A program made the position numbers and the translations under genes. From Pseudanabaena sp. M53BS1SP1A06MG (GTDB lineage: Bacteria > Cyanobacteriota > Cyanobacteriia > Pseudanabaenales > Pseudanabaenaceae), in contig JADBWH010000076.1 in NCBI GenBank assembly GCA_020404105.1, positions 1 to 64,000 on the forward strand: DNA of 64,000 nt. The letters are read 5' to 3'. The notes beneath the pieces were generated by a model. That model was not told the DNA's origin. It worked only from the letters and a program-made list of their open reading frames with translations, and searched no databases. Positions 26,218-34,848 of the stretch are shown piece after piece (the stretch's first letter is position 1; each line of letters opens with the position of its first letter).

Positions 26218-28014
26218 ATGGTAATCGTGAAAAGAAGTATGCAGCAGCAACTTAAGGTGAAACGATGGAAAACATTAATATTATTGCTGATTATCAGTAT
26301 ATTTTCTCTGTTGCTTTGGGGCTGTTCCATCAAATCTGAAGTTCTCAAAGACCGTTTGGTAGTCCCGATTGAGAATGATATCAAAACCTTTAATCCGATT
26401 CTAATTAATGATGCTTACAGTGGGATTGCGATCAGCTTTACTTTGACTGGGCTAGTTACCGAAAATGCGATTACGAAGAATTTAGATCCTGAACTAGCGG
26501 AGAAATGGGAATTTCAACAGGATGGCAAACAACTAATTTTTACACTGCGTCCCGACCTTAAATGGTCAGATGGTCAGCCTCTTACTGCTGATGATGTTCT
26601 ATTTACTTTTAATGACATTGTTTTCAATGAGAAGATTCCTTCTGGCAGTCGTGATGTTTTGCGAATTGGGAAGTCTCAAACTTTGCCGAAAGTTCAGAAG
26701 TTAGATGATCGCCGCATTTCTTTCTTCATGAGTGAACCCTTTGCTCCAGCATTGCGAACGATTGGTGGTATCGGGATTTTGCCCAAACATATTTTTGCTC
26801 CCACTTTGACCGAACGTCCAAGTGACCAAAAATTACAATTTTTAGAAACTTGGACTCTGGCTACACCTGTTGAAAAGCTCGTGGGCAATGGTCCTTATTT
26901 GATTCAGGAATATCGTCCATCGGAACGAATTATCTATAAACCTAATCCTTACTATTGGAAAAAGGGAACTCCCTATATTGATAAATTTGTGATACAGATT
27001 GTAGAATCTCCAGACACAGCTTTGCTACGGTTTCGTTCAGGAGATCTGGATATGTACCGTTTGCGAGGGGAAGATTATCAACTTCTGAAACGTTTTGAAA
27101 AGCGAGATCGCTACAAAATCTATAATGCGGGTCCTGCAACTGGTCAAGCGTTCATTATGTTTAACTTGAATAAGGGACGAGATCCTAAGACAAATCAACC
27201 CTTTGTCGATCCTATAAAGTCTAAATGGTTTAATGATGTCAGTTTCCGTCGTGCTGTAGCCTACGCAATTAATCGTGAAGCAATGATTACAAATTTATCG
27301 CGTGGTTTGGCGCAAACGCAAAACTCACCCATTTCTATTCCCAGTCCCTATTTCCTACCACCCGAAAAAGGACTCAAAGTATATGACTATCAACCTGAGA
27401 AATCGAAGAAAATTTTGACGCAGGCTGGATATAAGTATGAGGCTGAGCAATTGCTAGATCCCCAAGGTAATCCAGTGCGCTTTACCTTGATGGCTCCCAC
27501 GGGCGGGCGGGTTGCAATGGGTGCACAAATCAAAAACGATCTCGAAAAAATAGGGATGAAAGTAGATTTTAATCCTGTCGATTTTCGGATAATTACGGAG
27601 AAACTGGATAACTCCAAACAATGGGATGCAACATTACTGGGCTTTACAGGTGGTTCAGAGCCCAATAGTAGTATTAACCTTTGGGCAACTGATGGTGATT
27701 CTCATCTTTTTAACAAGGGACCTACGGGTGATGAAAAGCCTTTTGTCGGCAGGGAAATAGCTGATTGGGAACAAAAGATTCATGATCTGATGATTAAAGG
27801 AGCTCAAGAACTTGATGAAACTAAGCGTAAAGAAATCTATGCTGAATATCAGCAATTGGTACAGGAGCAACTACCACTAATTCATTTAACGATTTCTCTG
27901 TATCTGGTAGCTGTACGCGATCGCATAGAAAATGTCCAGCCTTCAGCCCTAGCAGGTAGTACTGGTGTCACCGGTGCACTATGGAATGTGGAACAGCTAA
28001 GGCTTAAATCCTAA
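26218..28014 (+). CDS. ABC transporter substrate-binding lipoprotein (oligopeptide family 5)
   Basis: A 598-residue solute-binding protein of the DppA/OppA family. The basic start and hydrophobic stretch end in LLWGC, with Cys36 as the lipidation site. Family hallmarks are LDPELAEKWEFQQDGKQLIF with TLRPDLKWSDGQPLTADDVL (split across residues 90-125), VGNGPYLIQEYRPSERI, FRRAVAYAINREAM and the C-terminal YQQLVQEQLPLIHL. It binds peptides or similar solutes for import. No permease or ATPase gene is adjacent, so it is an orphan or works with a distant transporter. A GAGG lies 4 bases before the ATG; later Met codons are possible starts. Confidence 0.93.
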   Translation: MVIVKRSMQQQLKVKRWKTLILLLIISIFSLLLWGCSIKSEVLKDRLVVPIENDIKTFNPILINDAYSGIAISFTLTGLVTENAITKNLDPELAEKWEFQQDGKQLIFTLRPDLKWSDGQPLTADDVLFTFNDIVFNEKIPSGSRDVLRIGKSQTLPKVQKLDDRRISFFMSEPFAPALRTIGGIGILPKHIFAPTLTERPSDQKLQFLETWTLATPVEKLVGNGPYLIQEYRPSERIIYKPNPYYWKKGTPYIDKFVIQIVESPDTALLRFRSGDLDMYRLRGEDYQLLKRFEKRDRYKIYNAGPATGQAFIMFNLNKGRDPKTNQPFVDPIKSKWFNDVSFRRAVAYAINREAMITNLSRGLAQTQNSPISIPSPYFLPPEKGLKVYDYQPEKSKKILTQAGYKYEAEQLLDPQGNPVRFTLMAPTGGRVAMGAQIKNDLEKIGMKVDFNPVDFRIITEKLDNSKQWDATLLGFTGGSEPNSSINLWATDGDSHLFNKGPTGDEKPFVGREIADWEQKIHDLMIKGAQELDETKRKEIYAEYQQLVQEQLPLIHLTISLYLVAVRDRIENVQPSALAGSTGVTGALWNVEQLRLKS

Positions 28015-28171
28015 CCTATAGGAACCATTTTGGTAATCCTAAAAAAGGAAGCGACAGAGGAAAATTAGCCAATAAAACTAGCTATTGCGATTAGTGCAAA
28101 GTACCACTCACATTCAGCAATAATACTAAGTATTAAGACTCAACTAACCTCATTCATCAAACTTAGTATTT

Positions 28172-28378
28172 ATGTCACCCGATTATATAAAAGCTCAATT
28201 AATCCTGCTTATTTCTATTGTTGCTGGAATTGCCTTTGTGGGCTGTATTTACGAAATATCTTATGGAGCGCCAGATTTGGGCTTTGCGGCAACTTGGGCA
28301 ATTTTATTACTCAGTGTTCCTGTGGGCGTGTATAGCTTTATCAAGGCAGTCAGCCTCGCTCGTAAGTCTATGCAATAA
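28172..28378 (+). CDS. Small membrane protein, function unknown
   Basis: A 68-residue protein with two membrane segments (about 8-29 and 38-60), separated by an EISYGAPDLGF loop and ending in basic residues (LARKSMQ). It is not recognised as a named family. Reality is supported by a strong intrinsic terminator that starts at its stop codon. It could be a small subunit or a thylakoid/plasma membrane accessory protein, but nothing in the neighbourhood tells. Confidence 0.65.
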   Translation: MSPDYIKAQLILLISIVAGIAFVGCIYEISYGAPDLGFAATWAILLLSVPVGVYSFIKAVSLARKSMQ

Positions 28379-28406
28379 AGAAATGTGCGCTTGGCGCACT
28401 TTCTTT
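28377..28406 (+). terminator. Intrinsic terminator after the small membrane protein gene
   Basis: AAAGAAA-T-GTGCGC pairs with GCGCAC-TTTCTTT around a TTG loop. The stem overlaps the stop codon of the 68-residue protein gene. Confidence 0.75.
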
Positions 28407-28484
28407 ACGAATAGCAATACCTAACTACGCAGGATTTTGAATTTTCACTTTTTTGCAAGCAAAGTAAAAAAACGTAACCATATC

Positions 28485-28871
28485 TTAATTTAGCAAATGG
28501 GCGATCGCCTCCATCAAAAAAGGCACAGCCGCCTCATCCCACAGCCCCTCAGAGCGTCGACCCGTCAATAACTGAAAATGCAAGTTAAAAGTATGATGAT
28601 AACCATTTACCTCTAGACAAATATCTTCAGTCTCTAGCGTGCAGCAAATCTTTTCCCCATCCGATAGCTCAGTCGCCATATATTGCATCGTCTCCGCGAG
28701 TTGCGATGCTAATTTACAAAAATCCTTAAATTCACCCTCAGTTAGCTCGATTGCCCAACTATCTGCCCCCACTAGCCCCTTGTACATATCCACATCTGAG
28801 CGAAAGCCAATTCTCCAGCCATCACCACACAGTAAGTTTTTCGCTGAATTTTGATCCGTGAAATTCAACAT
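28485..28871 (-). CDS. DUF1818 family protein
   Basis: A 128-residue protein resembling DUF1818, a small family found in cyanobacteria and plastid-bearing organisms. GDGWRIGFRSDVDMYKGLVG and the ADSWAIELTEGEFKDFCKL segment are the recognisable family core; the rest is a compact alpha/beta domain without signal peptide. Function is unknown. It lies downstream of rpoZ on the same strand (61 bp), possibly co-transcribed. Confidence 0.85.
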   Translation of the reverse strand: MLNFTDQNSAKNLLCGDGWRIGFRSDVDMYKGLVGADSWAIELTEGEFKDFCKLASQLAETMQYMATELSDGEKICCTLETEDICLEVNGYHHTFNLHFQLLTGRRSEGLWDEAAVPFLMEAIAHLLN

Positions 28872-28932
28872 AGTTCATGTCAGAATCTATAGTTGGTTGC
28901 ATTAAGTGCCACCAACTATAAATTTAAGCATT

Positions 28933-29157
28933 TCAGTCACTTAAAATTTCAGGCTGGGAAATTTCATCAGACATTTCCATAATGGCGCGGAGGATCGGCT
29001 TCATCATTCGATCATCATAATCATCATCTTCATAGCGTCTGAGCTTGGCACGATTTGCTACTTGGACAGTAATACGATAACGGTTAGACGAAGCATTGAT
29101 CAATTCTTCGACACGACGAATAATTTGCGATGAGTCAATAGTGTATCGTTTTGCCAT
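28933..29157 (-). CDS. rpoZ: DNA-directed RNA polymerase omega subunit
   Basis: A 74-residue protein with the omega fold pattern: [30 protein letters not shown] split over residues 12-41, then a conserved acidic stretch and [14 protein letters not shown]. Omega assists assembly of the RNA polymerase beta' subunit and, in cyanobacteria, affects sigma-factor recruitment. The N-terminus ([11 protein letters not shown]) is like that of other cyanobacterial omegas. It is divergent from the response regulator gene at 29333. Confidence 0.93.
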   Translation of the reverse strand: MAKRYTIDSSQIIRRVEELINASSNRYRITVQVANRAKLRRYEDDDYDDRMMKPILRAIMEMSDEISQPEILSD

Positions 29158-29332
29158 ACATCCGAACGAAAATGATTGTTTTATAGTCTAACGCGATCGC
29201 GCTCCTTTTGCACATCTATAGCCAATCAGCATAGAAAAAGCTATGCAATTATAAAGAAACTATTTCAACCTATCGAGTTTTGTGATGTAATATGAAAGTC
29301 TCGCATAGCTATTGGGCGGATTCTTCAAATCC

Positions 29333-30037
29333 ATGACTGCAAAGAAAGTACTGGTAATTGACGATAGCATCATGATCCGCAAGATGGTCAAAAGCATTTT
29401 GGCGGGTAAATATGATGTTATAGAAGCAAGTGACGGTAAATCAGGTTTAGATGCTGCTCGCCGATCTTTTCCTGACTTGATTTTGCTTGACTTCGTGATG
29501 CCCAAATATAATGGCTATCAAACTTTACAAGCAATTCGTCGCGTCGAAGGGTTACAGAATGTTCCTGTAATAATGATTTCAGGACTCAAGGAGCAAGTTA
29601 CTGAGCATGTTCCTGAGCCATTTACTGAGTTTGATTTTCTGGAGAAGCCGTTTGAAGCCGATGTATTGGTTTCACGTATCCAAAATTTCTTAAATACAGA
29701 GCCTGAAAAGCCTATATCGTCTGCAACTTCGAGAAGCTCATCTGCCTCTGCTGCACCTGCAATAAGAGAGGTGCAGCCCGTGAGTGAAGAGACTAGTACG
29801 CAAATGATTATCAATCGCCTCATATCAACCGAAACCTTGTTAGTACAAGGGATCGAAAACTTGATTCAACGTGAGGTAGTGGCGCGAATTAATGAGTTAA
29901 ATACAAGGGTTGATCATCAAGAGCAAGCTATTAAGATGCTAAATCAACGTATGGACAAAATCTCTGAGCAAATTGATCATCATAATAAGGGTTTAATGGT
30001 GATTCTCAGAGAGTTGAAAAACTTGCAAGCTAAATAA
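29333..30037 (+). CDS. CheY-like response regulator with C-terminal coiled coil
   Basis: A 234-residue protein. The receiver domain (1-120) has VLVIDDSIMIRKMVKSIL (acidic pocket), LDFVMPKYNG with the phospho-acceptor Asp, and FLEKPF with the conserved Lys. A Ser/Ala-rich linker (about 125-155) follows, then a helical coiled-coil tail (about 165-230, heptads in LISTETLLVQGIENLIQREV and beyond). There is no DNA-binding domain, so output is probably by protein contact. A TTG 21 bases upstream keeps the frame open, but the ATG at 29333 starts exactly where receiver domains start (MTAKKVLVIDDS) and was preferred. Confidence 0.9.
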   Translation: MTAKKVLVIDDSIMIRKMVKSILAGKYDVIEASDGKSGLDAARRSFPDLILLDFVMPKYNGYQTLQAIRRVEGLQNVPVIMISGLKEQVTEHVPEPFTEFDFLEKPFEADVLVSRIQNFLNTEPEKPISSATSRSSSASAAPAIREVQPVSEETSTQMIINRLISTETLLVQGIENLIQREVVARINELNTRVDHQEQAIKMLNQRMDKISEQIDHHNKGLMVILRELKNLQAK

Positions 30038-30047
30038 AAGCTAATAA

Positions 30048-30082
30048 AAAGAAGGGTAGTTACTTAGTAACTACCCTTCTTT
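30048..30082. terminator. Bidirectional terminator
   Basis: aaagaagggtagttac (30048-30063) pairs perfectly with gtaactacccttcttt (30067-30082) around TTA, with A/T-runs on both sides. It separates the convergent response regulator gene and cruF. Confidence 0.8.
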
Positions 30083-30088
30083 AGGAAT

Positions 30089-30994
30089 TTAACGAGTAGC
30101 ATCTAATGTGACTACAGGTATATTAATTGCAGAGTTAGCGATCGCTGTCCCTAGATCATTTCCCTTAGGTGTAGTGAAATAAAGAACAGCTAGAGGAAAC
30201 GCCCCAACCACAATGCCTAGTAATGCTGGTACATAGAAGCCTGCATTAAAGCTGAGGATTAGCGCAAAGGCAAAGTTACCTGCATAGATGATTGTTGGAA
30301 TTAGGATTTGCTGCCGATTTAGGACTGCTTGATCATGCTTGCCCCAAATTAATGAAGTTACAGTCATAAACAATGCACCTGTACCAAACCAACCAAAGAA
30401 ATTTTGGTAAGGCATTCCATAAAATTCACCCGCTTGATGCCATTCCCAGAAAGGATATGGAGTTTGGCTCATTGCGGGATCAAGTACAAAGTCCCATGAT
30501 GTAAGCATTAATGCACCAAGGGCGATCGCAGCAATCCGATAACCCCAACCCGTACCAAAGCGCATAATTGTTGCAGCAATTAAGAAGGCAGAAAAGCCCA
30601 TATAAAACCATGAGAGAGGGATCGTAAATGGTACTAATCCCGCAATTTTGTAACCTAAACCGCTTAGATAGGAATATGCACCAAAGGGAAAGCCTGTGCT
30701 AGTGCCAAGTAATTCACTGCTTACAGAAATTCCGATCGCAGGGATGCAAAATGCTAGTGTACGCTTAAACCCAATAGTTTTCTTACCATAAAGAAAGGCG
30801 GCGATCGCTCCAAAGATCATGTAGGATGCGCCGCCATTTTGCATTCCCCATGAAAAGACCTGCAAACCAACTTCAGATAAGCTTTCAATAAAGGAACTAT
30901 TGGGTAGGACAAAAACTAGACCAAATAGCCCAAATAACATCGAAACTAGGTGCATCCCTAAACTAAACCATTGTGCGGAGATCGCTCGCCTCAT
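30089..30994 (-). CDS. cruF: Carotenoid 1',2'-hydratase CruF-like membrane protein
   Basis: A 301-residue polytopic membrane protein with about seven hydrophobic segments. The pattern LGTSTGFPFGAYSYLSGLG, LSWFYMGFSAFLI, TSWDFVLDPAMS and WEWHQAGEFYGMPYQNFFGW matches CruF, the gamma-carotene 1'-hydroxylase needed for myxoxanthophyll synthesis. Acidic and His residues in these loops are the likely catalytic set. The frame is open upstream to a GTG at 31063, but the ATG at 30994 follows a GGAG and begins where homologues begin (SAQWFSLGMHLVSMLFGL), so it was chosen. No cruG glycosyltransferase adjoins. Confidence 0.88.
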   Translation of the reverse strand: MRRAISAQWFSLGMHLVSMLFGLFGLVFVLPNSSFIESLSEVGLQVFSWGMQNGGASYMIFGAIAAFLYGKKTIGFKRTLAFCIPAIGISVSSELLGTSTGFPFGAYSYLSGLGYKIAGLVPFTIPLSWFYMGFSAFLIAATIMRFGTGWGYRIAAIALGALMLTSWDFVLDPAMSQTPYPFWEWHQAGEFYGMPYQNFFGWFGTGALFMTVTSLIWGKHDQAVLNRQQILIPTIIYAGNFAFALILSFNAGFYVPALLGIVVGAFPLAVLYFTTPKGNDLGTAIANSAINIPVVTLDATR

Positions 30995-31200
30995 CACGCC
31001 ATGTACTCCCAGAAATAGTTGAAATTTACTTGATCGTAATCTCAGAATTATTAGGCAAGGCACTTGGCTCTGCCTAATAACTCTAGAGTTTAAAATTTGC
31101 TTTAATTAACTTAACAAAAATATAAGCTAGCATACCATTCATTTTGAGTTTGATGCCTCAGACACTTAAACAACAAAGGTATTAGGGCTAATTTTTATGT

Positions 31201-31710
31201 TTATTTCCATGCCCATAATAATAAAAACGCCACTGTAACCGCAATCGCAAACCATAAAAAACTATCATCATTGCTAGTAGATGGTTTTTCTAGGGGAACC
31301 TCACGGAATGGCTTTTGGTTAGCACCACCTAGTCCTTTACTTCTCAAGGGTTTAGATTGATAGCTATCAGGAGATTCCAAGACAGGAACCTCGGAGACGA
31401 CACCTTGCAGTTTACTCAAGGGGATCGCTGTGAAAATTCCCAACATATAGCGTGCTGATTTACGAATACTATTGGTGGGATGTTTTTTTAAACTTCGACA
31501 TATAGCGATCGCCTCTTCAGTGCGACCATTGGCATCATAGGCATTGGCTAGCCAAACTAAAATTTCACCACCTAAGTTAGTTTCGACAATTGCCAGTTCA
31601 CGGGCACGCTCTAGCAGGGAGATCGATTGTTGGTAGTTGCCCCTCTCAAAGCTGGTTACGCCTTGTTGGTAAAGTTCTGATGCTAGTTGATCGGCACTGA
31701 TTTCTTCCAT
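31201..31710 (-). CDS. TPR-repeat membrane-anchored protein
   Basis: A 169-residue protein. Residues 5-90 contain two to three TPR-like helix pairs (ELYQQGVTSFERGNYQQSI, LARELAIVETNLGGEILVWL, ANAYDANGRTEEAIAICRSL), followed by a flexible basic linker and one C-terminal membrane segment (FLWFAIAVTVAFLLLWAWK) that ends the protein. Tail-anchored TPR proteins are likely scaffolds, but no partner is evident. The ATG at 31710 was preferred to the adjacent upstream TTG. Confidence 0.75.
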   Translation of the reverse strand: MEEISADQLASELYQQGVTSFERGNYQQSISLLERARELAIVETNLGGEILVWLANAYDANGRTEEAIAICRSLKKHPTNSIRKSARYMLGIFTAIPLSKLQGVVSEVPVLESPDSYQSKPLRSKGLGGANQKPFREVPLEKPSTSNDDSFLWFAIAVTVAFLLLWAWK

Positions 31711-31863
31711 CAATAAATTTTTGCCTCCATATTTTCGAGATTTACCATTTCCTCCATATCCTAAAGAAACATCTCAAAATTTACAACAATTTCATTTCTG
31801 GGTAGACCTACAAATTTTACAAGCCCAGAGACAAAAGCTTTGATTAGCAAGGCTATTGTCTCT

Positions 31864-31906
31864 GCGATTTGAGACTCTTTTGCTTATCAAAAGAATCTCA
31901 AATCGC
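31864..31906 (-). terminator. 19-bp hairpin at the mutT 3' end
   Basis: gcgatttgagactcttttg pairs with caaaagaatctcaaatcgc with one mismatch. The stem includes the mutT stop codon (31898-31900). A second, weaker stem around gagacaaaagc..gtctc lies just beyond. Confidence 0.6.
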
Positions 31907-32317
31907 ATTTCTTAAAGCTTTAACAATTTGGTAGTTAGCTGCAGGTAACTGGTAACGATCTAAGTCATCAACTGTTACCCAGAGAATTTCCGAACAGGCG
32001 ATCGCTTGAGGCTCACCCATAATATGTTGGCAGTGATGCACGATCAAACTGACTTTCAGGGTTTCATATTCGTGATCGATGGTAATTAAATGATCGCCAA
32101 CTTCTACCTCGATCGCTAGCTCCTCTTGCACCTCTCTTTTAATGCAGGCTGCCGCATCCTCATCTGGCTCAATCTTACCACCAGGAAATTCCCAATATCC
32201 CGCCAGTTCACCCTCAGGCAAACGACGATCAATTAGAATACGTTGGCGATCGCGATCCCAGACTACACCAACGCCAATGCGGCGATACTTTTTTAGCGGT
32301 ATAGCAACATTAGTCAT
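31898..32317 (-). CDS. mutT: NUDIX hydrolase, MutT-type (8-oxo-dGTP diphosphatase)
   Basis: A 139-residue protein. WEFPGGKIEPDEDAAA leads into the Nudix box GGKIEPDEDAAACIKREVQE with ELAIEV after it (consensus GX5EX7REUXEEXGU; the Gly of the consensus is Ala here). The W-E-F-P-G-G start is characteristic of MutT, which removes oxidised dGTP. The ATG at 32317 was chosen over an adjacent TTG. It overlaps the 3' end of the cysteine synthase gene by 8 bases, indicating a coupled two-gene operon. Confidence 0.9.
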   Translation of the reverse strand: MTNVAIPLKKYRRIGVGVVWDRDRQRILIDRRLPEGELAGYWEFPGGKIEPDEDAAACIKREVQEELAIEVEVGDHLITIDHEYETLKVSLIVHHCQHIMGEPQAIACSEILWVTVDDLDRYQLPAANYQIVKALRNAI

Positions 32318-33317
32318 CAATAAACTCCAATCCCCTAGCTAAAGGGGTTAAACCTTTTTCTGCTAACCATTCAGGGTTATACATTCGGCTTTGATATCTC
32401 CCACCACCATCACAGAGAATGGTTGCAATCGTATGCCCTTTACCCAATTTTTGTGCTAACTTCACCGCACCAACCACATTAAGTGCTGCTGAACTACCAA
32501 CAAATAAACCATCATGCTTGAGTAAATACTGAGCCATCTCGATCACCTGCTGGTCAGTTCCACGAAAAGCTCCATCTAACCTAGCGCGATTAAAATTCGC
32601 TGTTGCGCGATTAATACCAATTCCTTCAGTAATTGAATTACCCTCAGCCTTAAATTCACCCCTAGTGATATAGCTATACAGACCTGAACCTGTGGGATCA
32701 ATTAAATAAGTTGCAATTTGTGGATTCTGCTCCTTCAGATAAGCGGTAACACCGCCAATTGTGCCACCTGTCCCCGATGACATCACAATGCCATCAAGCT
32801 CACCACCCGTTTGCCTCCAGATTTCAGGGGCGGTTGTTTGGTAGTGAGCATCAGAGTTAGACATATTCTCAAACTGGTTTGCCCAAAAAGCATTTTCAAT
32901 TTCTTCTGCGCGTCTTCGAGCTACATGATAGTAATTGTCAGGGTTAGTAAAAGGTGCAGGATTAGTAAGTTCTACTTCCGCGCCTAGAGTTCTCAGCAAA
33001 TCAATTTTTTCCTGTGATTGATTGCTGGGCATGACGATCACACTGCGATATCCACGGGCATTTGCAACTAGAGATAGCCCAATACCAGTATTACCTGCTG
33101 TACCTTCTACGATCGTGCCACCTGCCTTCAGAAGCCCTGATTTTTCAGCTTCTAACACCATAAACAAAGCAGCCCGATCCTTGACACTCCCTCCAGGGTT
33201 GAGAAATTCGGCCTTACCTAAAATCGTGCAGCCAGTTGCTGCTGATAGAGACTCAATTTCAATCAGGGGAGTATTACCCACAGAATTTGCAAAGCCAATC
33301 CGAATATCTCTGATCAT
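32310..33317 (-). CDS. cysK: Cysteine synthase family PLP enzyme
   Basis: A 335-residue fold-type II PLP enzyme. NPGGSVKDRAA carries the PLP Lys46, EGTAGNTGIGLSLVA the substrate loop, and SSGTGGTIGGVTAYL the phosphate-binding loop. It forms cysteine from O-acetylserine and sulfide; the longer loop NAPFTNPDNYYHVA-type segment seen here (PAPFTNPDNYYHVARRRA) and EGIGINRATANFNRA are typical of a cyanobacterial cysteine synthase subgroup, and cystathionine beta-synthase activity cannot be excluded. It heads the operon with mutT and diverges from the universal stress protein gene. Confidence 0.9.
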   Translation of the reverse strand: MIRDIRIGFANSVGNTPLIEIESLSAATGCTILGKAEFLNPGGSVKDRAALFMVLEAEKSGLLKAGGTIVEGTAGNTGIGLSLVANARGYRSVIVMPSNQSQEKIDLLRTLGAEVELTNPAPFTNPDNYYHVARRRAEEIENAFWANQFENMSNSDAHYQTTAPEIWRQTGGELDGIVMSSGTGGTIGGVTAYLKEQNPQIATYLIDPTGSGLYSYITRGEFKAEGNSITEGIGINRATANFNRARLDGAFRGTDQQVIEMAQYLLKHDGLFVGSSAALNVVGAVKLAQKLGKGHTIATILCDGGGRYQSRMYNPEWLAEKGLTPLARGLEFIDD

Positions 33318-33544
33318 GGAATATTAAAAGAAATGAACTACAGCAAAGATTTACAACTTGTTGATCAATATCAGTATATTTGGGTCTGTAATTAGTTATA
33401 TAGATATTCGCAAATTTGCATTTTCTCAGTTTATTTCGAATAAACGCCATTTATTGCAAATAAACTTGCAAATAAGTGTACAAAATAAACTAAGTCTCAA
33501 ACAATGCTTTGCCAACGATATCTGCTCTATACTACGACAAACAT

Positions 33545-33997
33545 ATGAAATTTTTAGTCGCCATTGATGGCTCTCAAGCTGGCGAACATGCTCTTGACAA
33601 AGCACTAGCTCTCGCCGCACCACTTAAAGCAGAAATTGTTTTGTTGACTGTCGTTGAGCCTCTCAGCAGCTATGTTCCTGAAGTGATGTTACCTACAGGA
33701 GACTGGGTTGGCTGGCGTGGGCTGCCTGATGTGGAGCTTGAACGCAAAATCTTGAGTGCTGGACAAGCCTTATTACAAAAGGCTCAGGATACCTGTCAGT
33801 CTGCTCAACTCGAAAGTCGTACTAGACTTGAGACAGGGCAGCCTCGTGATGTAATCTGTTATGTGACCAAAGAGGAAAGCCCAGATTTATTAGTACTTGG
33901 ATCAAGGGGATTAGGTTCAATTGAACGGTTGATGCTGGGTAGTGTCAGTGATTATGTAGTTCATCATTGTGTCTCTCCCGTTCTCATTGTGCGCTAG
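33545..33997 (+). CDS. Universal stress protein (UspA family)
   Basis: A 150-residue single USP domain. MKFLVAIDGSQAGEHALDKAL is the N-terminal strand and ATP-contact Asp, and GSRGLGSIERLMLGSVSDYV is the ATP-binding G-2X-G-9X-G(S/T) motif, so it belongs to the nucleotide-binding subgroup. An upstream TTG (33509) keeps the frame open but encodes residues with no match to the family; the ATG at 33545 is the natural start. A [2Fe-2S] protein gene follows 14 bases after its stop, same strand. Confidence 0.93.
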   Translation: MKFLVAIDGSQAGEHALDKALALAAPLKAEIVLLTVVEPLSSYVPEVMLPTGDWVGWRGLPDVELERKILSAGQALLQKAQDTCQSAQLESRTRLETGQPRDVICYVTKEESPDLLVLGSRGLGSIERLMLGSVSDYVVHHCVSPVLIVR

Positions 33998-34011
33998 AAT
34001 CTATAAAAAAC

Positions 34012-34311
34012 GTGATTGTGGATAGTCCTCCTAAACGACAAGTACTTGTATGCCAATATCGCACCTGCCTGAAAGATGGTGCAGACCGAGTTTTGGCAAC
34101 ATTTCAAAAAGAGTCAATTCCTAATGTCACGATCAAAGCTTCTGGGTGTCTAGGTCTCTGCGGATCTGGTCCAATGGTTGTTGTTTTACCAGACAACGTA
34201 TATTACTGGCACATTAACCCCAAAAAAGCAAAAGCCATTGTCACTACGCATTTACTTGGTAATACACAAATAGAATCGCTCATGCATCCAAGATTGCATC
34301 CACACAGATAG
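34012..34311 (+). CDS. Thioredoxin-like [2Fe-2S] ferredoxin-domain protein
   Basis: A protein of about 100 residues with the thioredoxin-like ferredoxin pattern: VLVCQYRTCLKDGADRVL (two Cys, 4 residues between) and KASGCLGLCGSGPMVVVL (two Cys). Four cysteines can hold a [2Fe-2S] cluster as in the NuoE-like and shethna-type ferredoxins. YYWHINPKKAKAIVTTHL completes the fold. There is no ATG near; GTG at 34012 or 34018 are the best starts, both without a clear ribosome-binding site. It probably forms an operon with the preceding stress protein. Confidence 0.85.
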   Translation: MIVDSPPKRQVLVCQYRTCLKDGADRVLATFQKESIPNVTIKASGCLGLCGSGPMVVVLPDNVYYWHINPKKAKAIVTTHLLGNTQIESLMHPRLHPHR

Positions 34312-34389
34312 AGTCAGTGCTAAAGCATTGCCTCTATCTGTATGATTTAGTGATATAGCAATTGAATGATTTTCAAGATATCAAAATAT

Positions 34390-34674
34390 ATGCCAAAGGC
34401 TATTTGGAATGGTGCTGTCCTTGCGGAGAGCGATCGCTGTGAAGTTGTGGAGGGAAATCAGTACTTCCCTGCTGATTCTCTGAATATGGAATATTTCAAG
34501 CCTAGCAGTACTCATACAACTTGTGGTTGGAAGGGTGTTGCAAGCTATTACAACATCGAAGTTAATGGTGAAATCAACAAAGATGCTGCATGGTACTATC
34601 CTGAACCCAAAGATGCAGCTAAAAAGATTAAAGGGCATATAGCTTTTTGGAGAGGTGTCAAAGTTCAGGTATGA
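34390..34674 (+). CDS. DUF427 family protein
   Basis: A 94-residue protein: MPKAIWNGAVLAESDRCEVV, NQYFPADSLNMEYFKPS, THTTCGWKGVASYYNI and AAWYYPEPKDAAKKIKGHIAF make up essentially the whole DUF427 domain (nucleotidyltransferase-like annotation in some databases, function unknown). The ATG at 34390 was chosen because the domain begins there; an upstream start only adds hydrophobic residues of no similarity. A very strong terminator follows. Confidence 0.9.
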   Translation: MPKAIWNGAVLAESDRCEVVEGNQYFPADSLNMEYFKPSSTHTTCGWKGVASYYNIEVNGEINKDAAWYYPEPKDAAKKIKGHIAFWRGVKVQV

Positions 34675-34743
34675 AAAGCATAAAAGCAAAACGTCGTTAG
34701 CATGGCTTGCTTTTATGTATTTAACGTCAAATTGACGAAAGCG

Positions 34744-34782
34744 AAAACTGGCAAAAATCGCTTAGCGATTTTTGCCAGTTTT
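34744..34782. terminator. Long perfect hairpin terminator
   Basis: aaaactggcaaaaatcgct pairs with agcgatttttgccagtttt (19 bp, minimal loop), flanked by A/T-rich DNA. It lies between the convergent DUF427 gene and the PilB-like ATPase gene. Confidence 0.75.
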
Positions 34783-34848
34783 ATCATTTACTTTGTATGG
34801 CTAAAATAAATTTTAGAGTCGGCAAAATCTTATATCTTGCAAGATATC